A DNA stretch of 64,000 nt, from contig NC_064435.1 in assembly GCF_023343835.1 (NCBI RefSeq), positions 68,954,134 to 69,018,133 of the forward strand, given 5' to 3'. Position numbers and translations under genes: made by a program. Shown here piece by piece: positions 47,304-60,722 of the stretch. The stretch's first letter is position 1. Each line of letters starts with the position of its first letter. The stretch is from Lagopus muta. Its lineage: Eukaryota > Chordata > Aves > Galliformes > Phasianidae. Under the pieces are notes generated by a model that was not told the DNA's origin, did not search any database, and saw only the letters and a list, made by a program, of their open reading frames with translations.

Positions 47304-50300
47304 TTGTTGTGCAGATGTGGATGCTATACATGCATCCCTTGTTATTCCAAAAAAAAAACAACAATGAATTCAGCATACAAAACTTTGTTTAAAAGCCATT
47401 TGGAAGATTTAATCAGAATTCCAGAGCTCAATCAGTTTCAGAAAAGTAATAAGTTCTATTTTCAAGGAATCTTCTAGGAATATGATGTGCTCATTCAAAT
47501 CTGGTACTTATGGCTTCAAATGATCCATTTGATCAAGACTGTCTGGCTTAAAGGAGCCTCTTAATGAATGTGTGTTCTGTAACTGGTTCTTACCAATCAC
47601 CACAGCACTGAACTTTCATGGTAAACTTTTATCAAAGAAAAAACAGTAAAGAGACAGGTTCTTCCTAGCCATGCAACTACATTCAATCTGATAAGTACTG
47701 ATGTGTGTTAACCAAGACAGACAATCATTTTCAGAGCCAGTCACAAACATTCTTCCATTTAAGCCACGTTTAAGCCAATGCTACCATCTCACTGTTTTGT
47801 ATATCTTTGGAAATATGTCAAAAGTTCCATAGAAACGAGTATCTGCCTACAACAAACTTGCTGTAGAAACATATTTGCAATACTCTTAATCTGCCATTAC
47901 AGTGTTGTTTTCAAAATTCATATGTCACAGTTGAATTTAACAGTCAAGATAAAGCTTATTTTCAAATTTAGTGAACCAGATTTGAACTTCATTCCTTAGA
48001 TAACCATTTATTGTGGAAAATATAACTCTAATTAATTCCATGTTTACTTTAAAACATTTTGTTTCAGTGGTTTTTCTGCCTATGAATTTACTAAGGGCAA
48101 TGTTTCAGATTATACAGAAAGATCATGAGAAGATAATGGTAAAATCTGAGGGCAGGAAAAGAATTTCTGCCTTTATGATATAAAATACACTTTATTGCCA
48201 GTTATTCATATAGTACTGATTCTGCAGAAGAGATTGCAGGATCACTGAAGATGTTCCTTATTTAAATTATAAAGTGCTACTAAGCAGGAAGTTAGAATTC
48301 CCAAATTGCTAAACCAACTATTGAAGAAGCCTATCAAACCCGATAGCTTTGGAAAATATGTTCAAAGGCTTATGAAAAAGAATTTTGTTGAGGATGGAGT
48401 ATGTGTTTCAGAATGCTCACATCAAAAGATGCACACCATCGGACTGTGCAGGACTGAATATAGATGGTTGAAAAGCCCTTTATAAGCCTTTCTTCTGAAA
48501 CTGATTTTAGTTTAGAATTAGTAAAGGTGTTAACATCAGTGCTATGTTTACATTAATGTGACTTCTTCGTAACGATAGTTTGAGATTCAACTGGGTCTGC
48601 TGACATGTTCAGCATTATAACAGGAATAAATTTCTCTGTTATGTAGGCAAAAAGTGGAATACATTTGTCAAATTCTTCATCTCCTGTGGAGGTTCCTTTC
48701 ATATAACACATGGATCTACTGAGAACAGAATTCTCTTCCTACAGTCCAGAGTTGGGCAACATGAACCAAAATAAATTAGCTCTTATTACTCAGTCAGACT
48801 TAGCTAATGCAAAAAATGAAACTTCCTTCTCCCTCATTCCCTCTCCTCTCCCTCTCCCCCCCACACACTTATTTGATATGTCAAATTACACTATTCAGTT
48901 CAAACACCTGGTTCTTACTGAAATAGGCTATCCTATCTCTTATTTCTTTTACGTATAGCTGCTTAGATTGCCAATAACTTCAAACGCATATTGCATTGTC
49001 CACAATAGCTAATACTATAGTCCTCCTTGCTTTGTATTTGTTTACAACTACACTGAATTCTTGTGTTTGCCAGATACCTCATGGACCGTCCAAAGTAAAA
49101 GCTTTAAAATTAGGCTGCCAAACACATTTTATGGTAAGTCTTTACCTAGACACCAGTCTCTAAGTCAACCAGAAAGATATCTTGAGCATCCCAACTTTAA
49201 TGTTTTTGCTTCTCTAAAAATGTACTTACTATGTTCACACAATTACTAATAAAAAAAAGTTCTGTAATTCTTGCACATATTGATGATATTTAAGAGTAAA
49301 AATCTCCTCTACTAAGTATTTAGGCCAACTTTGGAAAAAAAATGTTTGTGCATGATTTCATCACAACACTTCAGTTAAAAAAAAAGTGGATTAGTATTAA
49401 AATTAAAACTTTACACTGATTTTATTTTCCTTAGAATTTAATGTAATATCAAATACATATTGCTAGACAAGGTATGCCTACATGAATTCTTATCTTTTAA
49501 GGAACAAATAATTCAGAAATGAACTCTACTGTTTTGTTATTGTAACAGAACTTGCATCTACTTATTGATCCATTAAATAAGGGTCTAATTATGTTCAAAA
49601 AATTGTAATATAAACTAACTACACTGAACAAATAAAATCAACCTACACAGTAGGTATAAATTATATTGTCTCATAGAGAACTGAGCGGGACTTTACATAA
49701 AGTATTATTTATGCATTCAGAAATACTTTGGCTGGTTATCCTTGTGGTTTCATAGGTTTAAAATGCACTTACATATGGCCGAATGGAAAAACACCAGTAT
49801 AAGCCTAATTGAAACTTCGTATATATAGTTAGTATTACACCAGAATAACTTACTTTAGTATTGTATCTTTATCTTCAGACTAAATTTCACTGAAGGCATT
49901 TGTATGGAACCCTCATAGAGCTCTGTGAAAGAATTCTTGTGAAAACGTTACCAAAACATCTAAATTAAATTCATTTAATATTCAATTGGTCATGGTGACT
50001 TAGGAGATTTTGATTAATTGAATGTGCATGAATATCAACATGTTAAATAGAAACACACTTTGCTACTCTAAACTAAATAACGGAGAATTTGAGCAGTGAT
50101 ACAATAATGACTGGCTGCACGTAGATATTACATCTCTCTTTGAAATGACATCACATACTGAAACATTTGGGGAGAACAAAAAAAAGGGGGAAAATTGTTT
50201 TTGAAATTTCTGAAGCTTTCAATGACTATACAGTAATCCAGGAGAAGTGAGTGGCTGGCAGGGAGGGAAAAGGACATGAAGAGACAGAGCTGAGAAGTCT

Positions 50301-52199
50301 GTTGTTTCTTTTGAATTTGATTAGTTGCAGAAGGGAACATCTCTCAGTCTACCCTATATTCTGTCACCTAGGAATTATTCCAGCATCATCTCAAAACTGA
50401 CTTGCATATTTCTTCTGCACTTGAAGGCAGGAAAGTGTTTGAGGAAGAGAAGCTCTATCTGCATGAATCTCTTGAGATGAGAATGGGTGCTAATGTAATT
50501 GGCAGAGTCTGCAAGGAAAAGAGAGACAAGTTTTATTCAACAGCTCCTTAGCTATGCAAAGAACATTCAGAAAATCTGTTTTATATTTATGAGAATGCCA
50601 CATACTCAGAATCATAAACTTTATTTCCTGCACAATAATGGGAAAAAAAGCAAAAGACTTCCTAAGGCCAAACAAGACATAAAAAAAAAAGAAAAAAAAT
50701 TTATATTTTCCCAAGCTTGAAACTGCTGTATTTTAAGTGATGTTAATATTTACTAAAAGGAAAAAACTCCAGGTACAACATTCTCTCCTAAAATATTGCA
50801 ATCTTATTGATTATTATAAATTATTAGATAAAGTTTGAGAACATTTACAGATCACATTCACATAGTATTTGAAATTTGCATATTACAATATAATACAGAG
50901 AAATTGCAAATGAAGACGGTTATCATCTTAATATTAAAACCATTGACTTCTTAATGCATTTGCACATATGCACTGGTGTTTATTAATTGTGTTACATCTG
51001 ATAATGCCAAAACATTATGTAGCTGATATCCAAATAAGTTCCATATTTTGTGTCTTTACAGGAAAATTTGAATTTTTTAGTGTCTCTATCATTGTTTCAT
51101 CTCAGAAAAATTGTTTCTATAGTCTGTTTATTTCACTTAAACTGACAAAACAGTGTCATTTCCAGAACACTTCTGATTTCCTATCTGATTAAAAACCAAA
51201 TGCTAATCCAGATAAGTGATAGACATCAGTTTTTCCATGATCACTAGAACAGTGGAAAATGTTAGCACTTTCAGGTGAGATTTATAGGTGAGACATGGTA
51301 TTTTTATGTAAAGCAGAAAAAAGGGAAAGCCAGTTTCAGCGTGTGAAAGGACTTGACTTTTTTTCTGCATACTTGGATTTATTTTTGGTTTTATTTTTAA
51401 AACAATGTGGATGGAAGTGCTGTTTGTATTGCAATAAATCATGATAATCATGTAGATTGTTTGTGTGCAAATATGCAAACTGGAACTGTCAGTAATGTAG
51501 CATGACATGTCATTACTGTTGATAGTGTTTGCTTATTTTAGGAATTAGTTTCAAAAGATGCATGTTGCATACTTGAGTACTACTTTGTATTTCCTATTAA
51601 GGTCACATTGACCAGAGCAATCTGCATGAATGTCTTCATCAAAAAGAAAGAAAAAAAAAAAAAAAAAAAAAAAAAAAGCACAAGGAGATGTCCTATCACC
51701 ACATTCACTCAAAATGTCAGAGGTAGTCCGGGATTTGTTTAATCAAATATGGGTTGACTTATTCCAAAGAGAACAGTTGTGATCTTTATTTTTGTGGCTG
51801 CTATAAGGAGACGTGTTATTTGCTATCAGTAGAGCAAGAAAGCTAGTTGTCTTTAGCTGTCTCTCTGTGAACAGAAAGATATATTTCTTTTTATCATTTC
51901 CTAGTCTGGTAAAGATGAGTACATATACTTTTCTGCCCTATCTATTCTTGGTGTTCATTAGCTTATGAAAACAAATACAGTATTTTTATTTTGCACTTTT
52001 CTCACTCCAGTGAATTGGTTATTATAAGAATAACTCCACTCTTCAAAAAGGTTTCTCTATCAAAATAAGTCAACTGGAGAATGGAATTAACTTTTATTAG
52101 ACAGTGATTTCTTCATAGAACTTGCTGTGAGGGCAGCATAGGCATATGATAAAAACTACACCTGTAAGCGAAAACACACATGGAAAACATTTGGGTGAG
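47304..52199. other. AT-rich intergenic stretch
   Basis: No gene recognised. An A run of 27 bases lies at 51651-51677. ORFs reach 101 codons (51203-51508, minus) without motifs. Confidence 0.55.
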
Positions 52200-53930
52200 A
52201 GAGAATGGGCTCATAGTGTCCTGAGAAGAGACCTACTGGGCAGAGGGAGACCTCACAAAGGACCAGCAGATGCCTGTGTCCAGCTTCAGACTGCTATTTA
52301 TCTGGTCCTCAGGATGTGGCCATCTCATTTGGAAAACAGGAGCTCAGCTGGCACTCAAACTGGCGACAGATAACAAGAATAACAAGAAAGAATTTCATAT
52401 TTATGATAGTAACAGAGCACAACAAAGATACCAACTTACTACTGAAAGAAATGACAAAGGAAATGTTGAGCTGCTTTCTTTGCTTCAGTCTCCATGGATA
52501 AATTTAGACCCCAAATCTCTGTGCCATTAGGTAGTAGAGCAAATTGTAAATCCTCAAGAGATTGAATCTAGGGATCATCTGTACCAAAAGGACACATACA
52601 AGTCTATGAGACCTGCCAGATAAGTCCAAGAGTGCTAGAGGTGCTTCTGATACTGCCGTTATGCAGAGCCACATTTCATCACCTTTGAAAATTCATAGAG
52701 ACCAAGGGAAGTCCCTGATGATTAAGCCATTTACAGAGGAAAAAAAAAAAATAAAAATGAAAATAGACCAGTATGTATCCATTCAGCCTCTGGGAAAATT
52801 TTAGAACAGGTCCTTAATCAAAGCTATTTCCAGATACATGAAGGACAACATGGTGTCATGGAAAAGCTGAAAATGATTTGTCAAGATCCACGATAAACCA
52901 GCCTCATTGCCTTCTGTGACAAAACAATTTACTCACTAAATAAGAGAAAAGCTGCGAATGTCAGCTACCTTGATTATAGCAAATTATCTGACATCGTCTC
53001 CCCACAATATCCTTGTAAATTGATCAGATACAGATTTGACTGCTGGACCAGAAGAAGGATGAAAAACTGGCTAACGGCCAAGCTCTGAAGTTAGTGGTTA
53101 ATGACTCAAAATCAAGCTGGCAGTCAGTCAGAAGTAAATTTTCTATGGGGTTGATATTGCATCTGATACCATTCAGTGTCTATAAAACAAGGTAGACGAT
53201 AAAATTGAAGTTGCCCTTACCAAGTATGACAACAATCTATGAGGAAAGGCAGATATTCTGGACAGAAAAGGCACCATTCAGTGAGACTTTGAGCAGGCTG
53301 CAGGATTGGACCAACAAGAATTGTATGAGAATAATCTGAATTCCTGCACCCAAGAAAGAAAATTCCTAAGCAGCAATACAGGATGAGATCTAACTTACTG
53401 CTGAAAACATCCACAGAACAGCATGCTACAAATGGGCATCCTACTTGCCATGAAAACAAACCACATCCTAGGTTGCATCAGTAAGATATTCTTGCTGATT
53501 AAAACAAGGTATGTGATTATTATTCCATTTCAATTGACACTTGTTAAGCTACACATGAAATATCACGTATATTTTGGTCTCATCAGTTCCATCAAAAACA
53601 CTGAAATGATCCAATGTATCACACCAAAATGAGTAATGAATTGGAGAACATGACATATGGAGCTGGTTTCCAGCTGATATAATTCAGAATCAAAACAGAT
53701 GAGAAGTACAGAACTGGCCCAATTACAAACTGGCCCTCAGAACTGTATGTCAGCAGAAGTCCCAGAAGGAATTTACACCTGATTATTATTCAACAGGAAC
53801 TTCAGTGTTCTGCTTAATGATATGCTCCATAGACTAGAATTAAAGAACGACACATAGCTAAGGGATAAAAACCAGCCATTACATCAATACCTTCAGATGT
53901 TTCCAATCTTTCTGTCAGTCACTTATGTTT
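52200..53930 (+). mobile_element. Ancient, decayed CR1/L3-type LINE
   Basis: Weak but colinear similarity to CR1/L3 ORF2 runs in order over about 1.7 kb. AQLALKLATDNKNNKKEF and KGNVELLSLLQS (about 52345-52490) match the pre-RT region. Then come LENILEQ-like VLNQSYFQIHEGQHGVM (52800-52860), YLDYSKLSDIVSP (about 52965-53005, RT motif A region), NWL..AKL and KSSWQSVRS (53060-53130), and TILGCIS-like ILGCISKIF (about 53468-53495). The RYVIIIPFQLTLVKLHMKYHVYFG stretch (about 53508-53575) follows in the CR1 C-terminal order. Stops and indels are frequent. No sharp end or target duplication is visible. The coding order leaves little doubt that it is a LINE; the exact family is uncertain. Confidence 0.75.
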
Positions 53931-56900
53931 CAGGAAAATTATATTCTAGAAGTGCCAGATGCTTAAAGCAGAAGTAAGTGTCCTCTGTATTGGATGTTTC
54001 CTTGCTTCAAACTTCAGTGTCCATATTGGTAGCCTTTTAACATTGTTTGTATTAAGATCTGTCTACATAGTTGTATGTAGTAGCAATAGCCAAGCTGTTT
54101 CTCAATAAACTGATATTAAAATTTTGGACCTGAAACAGCCTAACTATAGTAACAAGGAGTATAGCCTGGAACAATATAATCTGTGCTCACAGTGCAGTTT
54201 AGCTCACTCTTATTTCCAAAAGAAACTGCCTTAAATTGCCTCGTAACAAGTAAAATTGTCTTATTGGAATTAACCTTTGGAGCTCAGGACCTGAGACCTC
54301 CGTAACATGCTATGAGTGTATGAAGCGTTGCCCAGGCTGCAGTACCAAGCTATCATCTCTTACTACACCGTGTTTTTTTTAAATCATGTAAGTAAATTAT
54401 TTCACCCATGTTACCTATGGAATTTCCACATTCCAGGACTTAAATATGTTACAGACTTTCATGTTTTGCCCAGATGTTTCTTTCTTTTTTTTAATCTCTC
54501 TCTCTCTAGTCACTTGACAGCTCTTTTTCCTCCATCTATTGAAAAAGAAGAAAAAAAAAAAAAAAAAAAAAAAATCAATCTAAAACATATTGATTTAAAA
54601 GAATGCATTTCCATTGAAACGGCTTGCAAGGCCTTTGATAAATAACTACAGCTTATCTTTTATTCTCATTGCACTAGAAGTTTAAACCACAAAGAATATT
54701 CTGAGAATCCAGGAGCTTGCTGTTTTTTGTATATTCCAAAGGTGTGTGCTGGAATTAGAGTGTTTTGACCAAGATCTGTACAAAATGTGTGTTCTCCAAG
54801 AGCACAGCATGAAAAGAGGCCTAAATGTATGGTATAGTATGAGGGAAGGTTGCACTGTATGCAAACTTGGCCAGGCAGTTTGAAGCTAATTATGGGGAAA
54901 ATTGATCTAAGAGTATGTCATAGGGAAAAAATCCCCTGTTCACTCAATTAAAAATTAATTAAGATATAAGTTGTTCATCTGTTTATTAATAACATATAAC
55001 TGACTAGTAACCAAATCCATTTTCAGGGTCAGTATCAGTAACACAACATAGAAATAACTATACTATCTAGTTCCAAAAATGTTGTAAGCACCTACAATTA
55101 TCTAAATATATAACCAGTCAACAAACATAAAATCATACCTATGGTTACTATCACAGCCACCCCTTCATCACGGGATATATGGATTACAAGGACCATTTCA
55201 AAAACGTATTTTTGACTTTGACAAAAACTTTCATAGTCCTGTAAGGAGACATGGGTGCTTTATGGATACTTGTGCTGTTCCTCACAACCTTTTCTCACTA
55301 GTCTATATTGATGAGGAAGCATAGCATGAGCTCATAATCACAAACCCAATGTGTGGGTCCTTACTTGTCCAATGAGGTTGCTGCTCTCTGGCTGAAGCAG
55401 AAGTATGATGCCAGCACTGCAGCACCTGGCAGTGTCAAACTAGGTTGTGATTGCCCCTGTTTCTACTCCATCTCTTCCTGCTATAAATTTTTATGTTTCC
55501 TCCACAGTTCTTTTAAGATTATTTCTTTCTTTTTTTCAAAAGTCTCTTTAAAGTTCCTTCATTACTGTTTAATCCTAGCTGACGGTTGTCTTCCAACCAA
55601 TCCTTTTTTGGCAAATACTCTTCCAGACATTTTTGTGTATTTGATCCACACAAATGCACACACACTGTTTAACCTCACATTCTTATTAATAAGAGTTGAT
55701 AGCATTTAACACTTAAGTCTTAGATGTCTTTATACAAAAGAGTTGTCAAGCATGAGCTGCATGAACATCACCACAATCAATCATTAAAAAGAACTTCTGA
55801 GAGCAGACATTCTTCATTGCCTAGACTTGAGCATTTTCATGATAGTAAATAAGCAGAATGCTGTAGCTTGCACTTAAAAATCCCCTAGCTTGACTATGAC
55901 ATAAATATACAAGATTCCATGGTCTGAAATGCAGCATGCCTGAAATCTGAAATCACAGTCAGGAGATTCAAAATGTGTCAGTACAGGTTCACATCCAAAA
56001 GAAAAGGTGGCTTAAATATTACTCTACTACAGATGGCACTGCAAGCATATCCTTAATTGCTTATTTGCATTCACTGACTTTGTCTACTTGCTTGGACATC
56101 CAATCTTTGTGGACTAGTCTAGCCAAATAAAGAACATAAAAAGAGATGCAGCTATGCTTTGTTTTTCATTCTTAAGAAAATACCCTTCCTTTATAATTAT
56201 GCCTGTTTTCCAGAGGCTATTTAGTTCCAGTGACATTAATATGAACTGTAAAGTATGTTTTCATACCCCAAACAGTTTCTCCCTCCTGTTTTGAAATGCT
56301 CTGCCTGCCAAGGGAGTGTTTGAAGCATTTTTTTTTTTTTTTTTTTTTTTTAAATGCAAAGATTCTTTTGTTGTCCTTATTTCACGATGCCAGAGAGACT
56401 GACCAAATCTGTAACTTTTTGCAGTTTTGACAGGCCAATATTCATTTTAATTATCCAATAAGCCACCTGATACTTACTTGACAGTCTTTTGTGTACACCG
56501 TGCCACTTCATGACATAATCTTAGGGTAAAATTTTGCAAGACAAATGATCATTGATTGCTGTGAAAATTCTTCCTAGTTTAAAATTATCCTTCAGAACCA
56601 TCGTCCTAGACTGTAGATGAGCACCAGAGAGATAGAAGAGAAGTAGCAAGAAAGAGATGTAGTGTTAGGCTGGAGTAAGGCATATTCCTGCTTGGGCTAC
56701 TTTGAGCAGGATCAAAGCCATCTTGTGAACTTCTGCTGACAAAATTTATGAACTACCTTGGCCTCAGTGAGCAAACAAGCTTGTTTTAAATAATAGACTA
56801 AATCAGTGTATTAAAACATCTGTGAGACCTGCATATGAGTCTTTATTTGTTTTGACTACTACTGTTTACAATCTGTGTTACAAAAATTAAAGAGAGGATT

Positions 56901-59900
56901 AGGATATCATTAATGACACAGTATATATGATCATATAGGATGAGTGCCTGCTTACCAATACTATGCTTTTGCTCCCCGTATAAATCCTAGACCTTTTGTA
57001 TATTGAAATGATTACACTTTACATGCATCAGGAGACAACAAAAATGCTGTGATATCAAATGGGGGATCTGGCCATTCCCCAGCTGACACGGGAAAGTGGG
57101 AACAGGACGTTGTATAATTCCAAAAGACTGTGCCTTATTAAATCTGACTAATTTCTTCTCTATTGTTATCTATTTTTAAAATGCTTACTTCTTGGTGTGT
57201 CAGATGGCACCAAAAGCTCCTCTGGGGAGGCAAGGAGTCTGTGAAATTATTACTTATTACGTTATGACAATATCAATGTTTCTGCAGAATTTTATGGAGA
57301 GCATATGGCCAGTGGTGAAGGTGGGGAGCAGAAGGCAAAAAACATGATTTTTGGATAAATCTGTCTGAAAGGTGGTGTACGCACAGGGCAGGAGCAAAGA
57401 ATTGGAACAAAGCACTAAGCAATGTCTGTGTCGGCCCACGACTGGCGTTATCAACTCTGCTTGTAAAATCCCTCCACAAAACTTAAATTTACAAGGAGGA
57501 TGTTTGTAACAGCTTAGTACCTTGAACTAAGGGGGTGTTACTAGCCAATCTTTTGGGACCTTCAGGTAAAACATTTTTTATTTTCAATAAGTGGAGCGGC
57601 ACTCAGCTGCAAGACAGGGGACAAGTATGTTTCAAGTGAAAACACATCATGAAAACAGAAACATAAAAAACACAAAGTGAACATTAAACTCCATTTTCAG
57701 CTCTATCACAGCGAGAAACAATAGGAAGAAAAGGACATTATCTGGATGTGATTATGTTATTGAAAAGAACTCCTATATCACTTTGACAAACAAGAGAGGA
57801 AGTGAATAACTTTTGTTATACAACTGAGAACTTCAATACATCTGTGACTTCAGATGCCACATGTTTACCAGATTAAGTGAGCCTTGGGGTGGGGGTGACA
57901 CACATCAGATTAGGTTATCACAGAACAGTATATCTAAGAAAAGGATTATCCCTTTTCTAGTTGTCATCAGCTTCAGTCACAATATCCTTATTGCATTTTC
58001 ACACATTCTTTCCTAACTTCACAGAAAGCTCAAATCTGCTTAGACAGGTGCCAAGATAGGCAAGTTTTTCCCTCTCTACCCTCCTTCCCCTCTCTTGCTC
58101 TCTCCCCTTACATTTTTCTTTTTCTCTGTTTCACTGTGCTATAGCACATTCCCTATTCCTCCAGTACTTAAGAATCACAGGGTTTGTCAGTGCACTGTTG
58201 GGGCAATTCAGTGTATGCCTGGTAGAACAAGCCATTCATAATGCAGGCCAGATACAACTACAGTATTTCCTAGGAACCCATCTGTAGCTTGGAGGGATGG
58301 AGATAACCAAAGTGGTTTGGTTCAGCTCTTCACATTTTAACAGCAGAGCGATTTGTGGCATGACCAGTAAAATGACTGACTGTCTTACAGACTGCAAGAT
58401 AACAATAAATAGTAGGACATGAAGCTAGTTGCTCTTCTTTTTTTAACAATTTAGGGGCAATAATAGACTGAGCTCCAAGGTTTTCCTCAAAAATTAGTTG
58501 GTAATATTTCTTTCCTGCCACAGTATGTAATGTCATGAACACCACTTTGTTTCAGTTTAAATACATTTTCAAGTTTCATGCAACAAAATTCCCCATCTAA
58601 GGCTGTCTCTAGAGATGTCTCTGATTGCATGAATATTTTGCAACAATACATCTTAAAACACATTATGTAAACAATAATATAATAATCCTAATTCACTTAT
58701 GACTTTTTGCCCTTCATGGTATAATTTTTTTTTTTTTGGACATTATATATGTTTTGCACCTAATTATTTAGTATGCATTAAACTTACTTGCTTTGTGAAT
58801 TATGATAGAAGAATTTGACTTTTCAGCTTTTGACATGCCAGGTTGGACTAATTGCAATTCTAGTAAGCTTAACATTTTAACCACACACACTACTTTTCCT
58901 AAAGTAATTTTTAAATTTTACATAGGAACAGAATTTTATACACTGAATTTGTTTAACTTCAATGTTCTGGATCTAGTCACAGCCTCACTGTGATATTATC
59001 CTCTGTTATCAAGTTGTCATTTCCTATTAGGCTCCTCACATTCCTTGATGAAACAACCCATATCAAAGAAAATGTGCTTGATTGTATATTTGCACCTCTC
59101 TCACAGAGATGATCAAACTGCATCACATTGGTTAACATTATGTCTGCTGGGTAAAACGAGGTGTGAGAGGAAGCAAGTTAGTAGGACACACTGGTACTGG
59201 TATCACTTGATCTCGGATGTTGACTGCTTACCTAGCTCAGAGCTTTGCTCTGATTTCTCACCACCTCTCCTCAGTCCATGCTCTCAAACACAAAATGATT
59301 TTCTAGACTGTTTCAAGAAACCTAGACACTCCTGGTTTAAAATCTGTCTTCTAATGCATGAGTGGTGGAAACCTTAACTGAAAGTCTATCCTAGTTGGAA
59401 GAGGAAAAGCCTGTCTAATTCAGAGGATTATTCTTCTGTGTATGCATACAAGCATTACCCTAGTCCTTTCTGGACAGCAAACTATACAGGGAACTGATGC
59501 TGTGATTGTCCACCAGAATTCTCCCTTTTCATACTCTGTAGGTGTCAGGATGGGGTTTCCTGACTACCTGCGGTGCAAATCACTTCTGTAGGATTTCACA
59601 TTGCATTCTTTGTTACGGCCTTGACTTCAAACAACTAGATATATCTTTCCCACTCACTGGAAGAAAGTCAAAACACCTAATAAGGTTTAATCAAATATAA
59701 GTTACATTAGACAGGGAAAAAATGACATGGGAATATATCCAAGAAATAATTACCTCAGGACATTCTATATCTTTTTGAAACAATTTCCACGAGCTCTCTA
59801 AAAGAACATCAAGTTAATTATTTTTCTTAAATTAAATGCTGGTAAGAGATATCCAAATAGATTTAATAAACATATACAGTTGTTGGATATTTTTTAAAAT

Positions 59901-60584
59901 GAGAACAGAAGACTCTTTCAAAAGCCTGGGAGTAGGGCAGAGGAGGGGGTCCCCTCCCAGCACACCCCTTGCCCTCTCTCATGGAGTGCTCAGAGGGGCA
60001 GCCTCTCATTGGTATCCTCTGCTTGTCCTCCTCAAAAACCACTCTTATCTTTCCAGGGAGTCTCTGCCCCAGGGGAGATACTTTCCCACAGGTCTACATA
60101 GAGCACAGTTACTCTGGTCCTTAATGTGGTTTACCAGTACAACTTCAGCAGTGCAGCTGTAACAGTCAGTATCTTTTGTGTTCCCATTCACTCTTCATTC
60201 ATGTCAGTACAAAGGTTTTTAATGCCATTTTCCACAGTCCTGAAAGGGTCCCACCTTTATTTAGTTCCAGTACATTGCAGGTACCTTGGTATTTGCTGGC
60301 AAAAAATGACAGCTTAATATTTTAAGGTGCATACATTTTCTTCTAAAAAATCTCCCAGTCTTACCATGCCCCTCAGCATTTCAGCAATACATTAAGGTAA
60401 GTCTTTGACCCCTTAGGCCCAGGATTACAATTCACTTATTTCTATGAAGTCATTTTGGCTATAAATTCTAATTTGATCCAATCTCCATATTCTATTCTTC
60501 TATTTTATTGGATTCTTGTGAGTGGGATGGCATTCTGTCCCACTTTCATGCCCTGATATTCACCCACTTTATCTCTTTTTTATC
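53931..60584. other. AT-rich intergenic stretch
   Basis: No gene recognised. A run about 54549-54573 and T24 at 56328-56351. A GC-richer patch at about 59925-60110 lies inside a 108-codon plus-strand frame (59836-60162) with no motif; I see no splice or promoter evidence that supports it. Confidence 0.5.
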
Positions 60585-60585
60585 T

Positions 60586-60722
60586 AGTATGAAGGGCAAG
60601 TCTTGCTTGACCAACATGATAGCCTTTTATGAAGATGTAACTAGGTGGATAGGTGAAGGTAAAGCAGTGGATGTGGTCTTGGTCTATCTTGATTTTAGTA
60701 AAGCTTTTGACACTGTGTCCTG
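60586..60722 (+). repeat. CR1 fragment encoding RT motif A region
   Basis: A frame reading KGKSCLTNMIAFYEDVTRW and then VYLDFSKAFDTVS is the highly conserved CR1 RT segment around catalytic motif A (the Asp of YLDFSKAFD). It is truncated on both sides, ending abruptly at 60722 where a stop follows. Two extra residues precede YLDF compared with the usual VDVVYLDF, an in-frame insertion. This internal slice lacks the CR1 3' end, so it is a remnant of a larger deleted copy. Confidence 0.88.

Noticed and set aside
59836-60162. 108-codon plus-strand ORF in a GC-richer patch
   Set aside because: No recognisable motif, flanked by AT-rich sequence, and no evidence for an exon.
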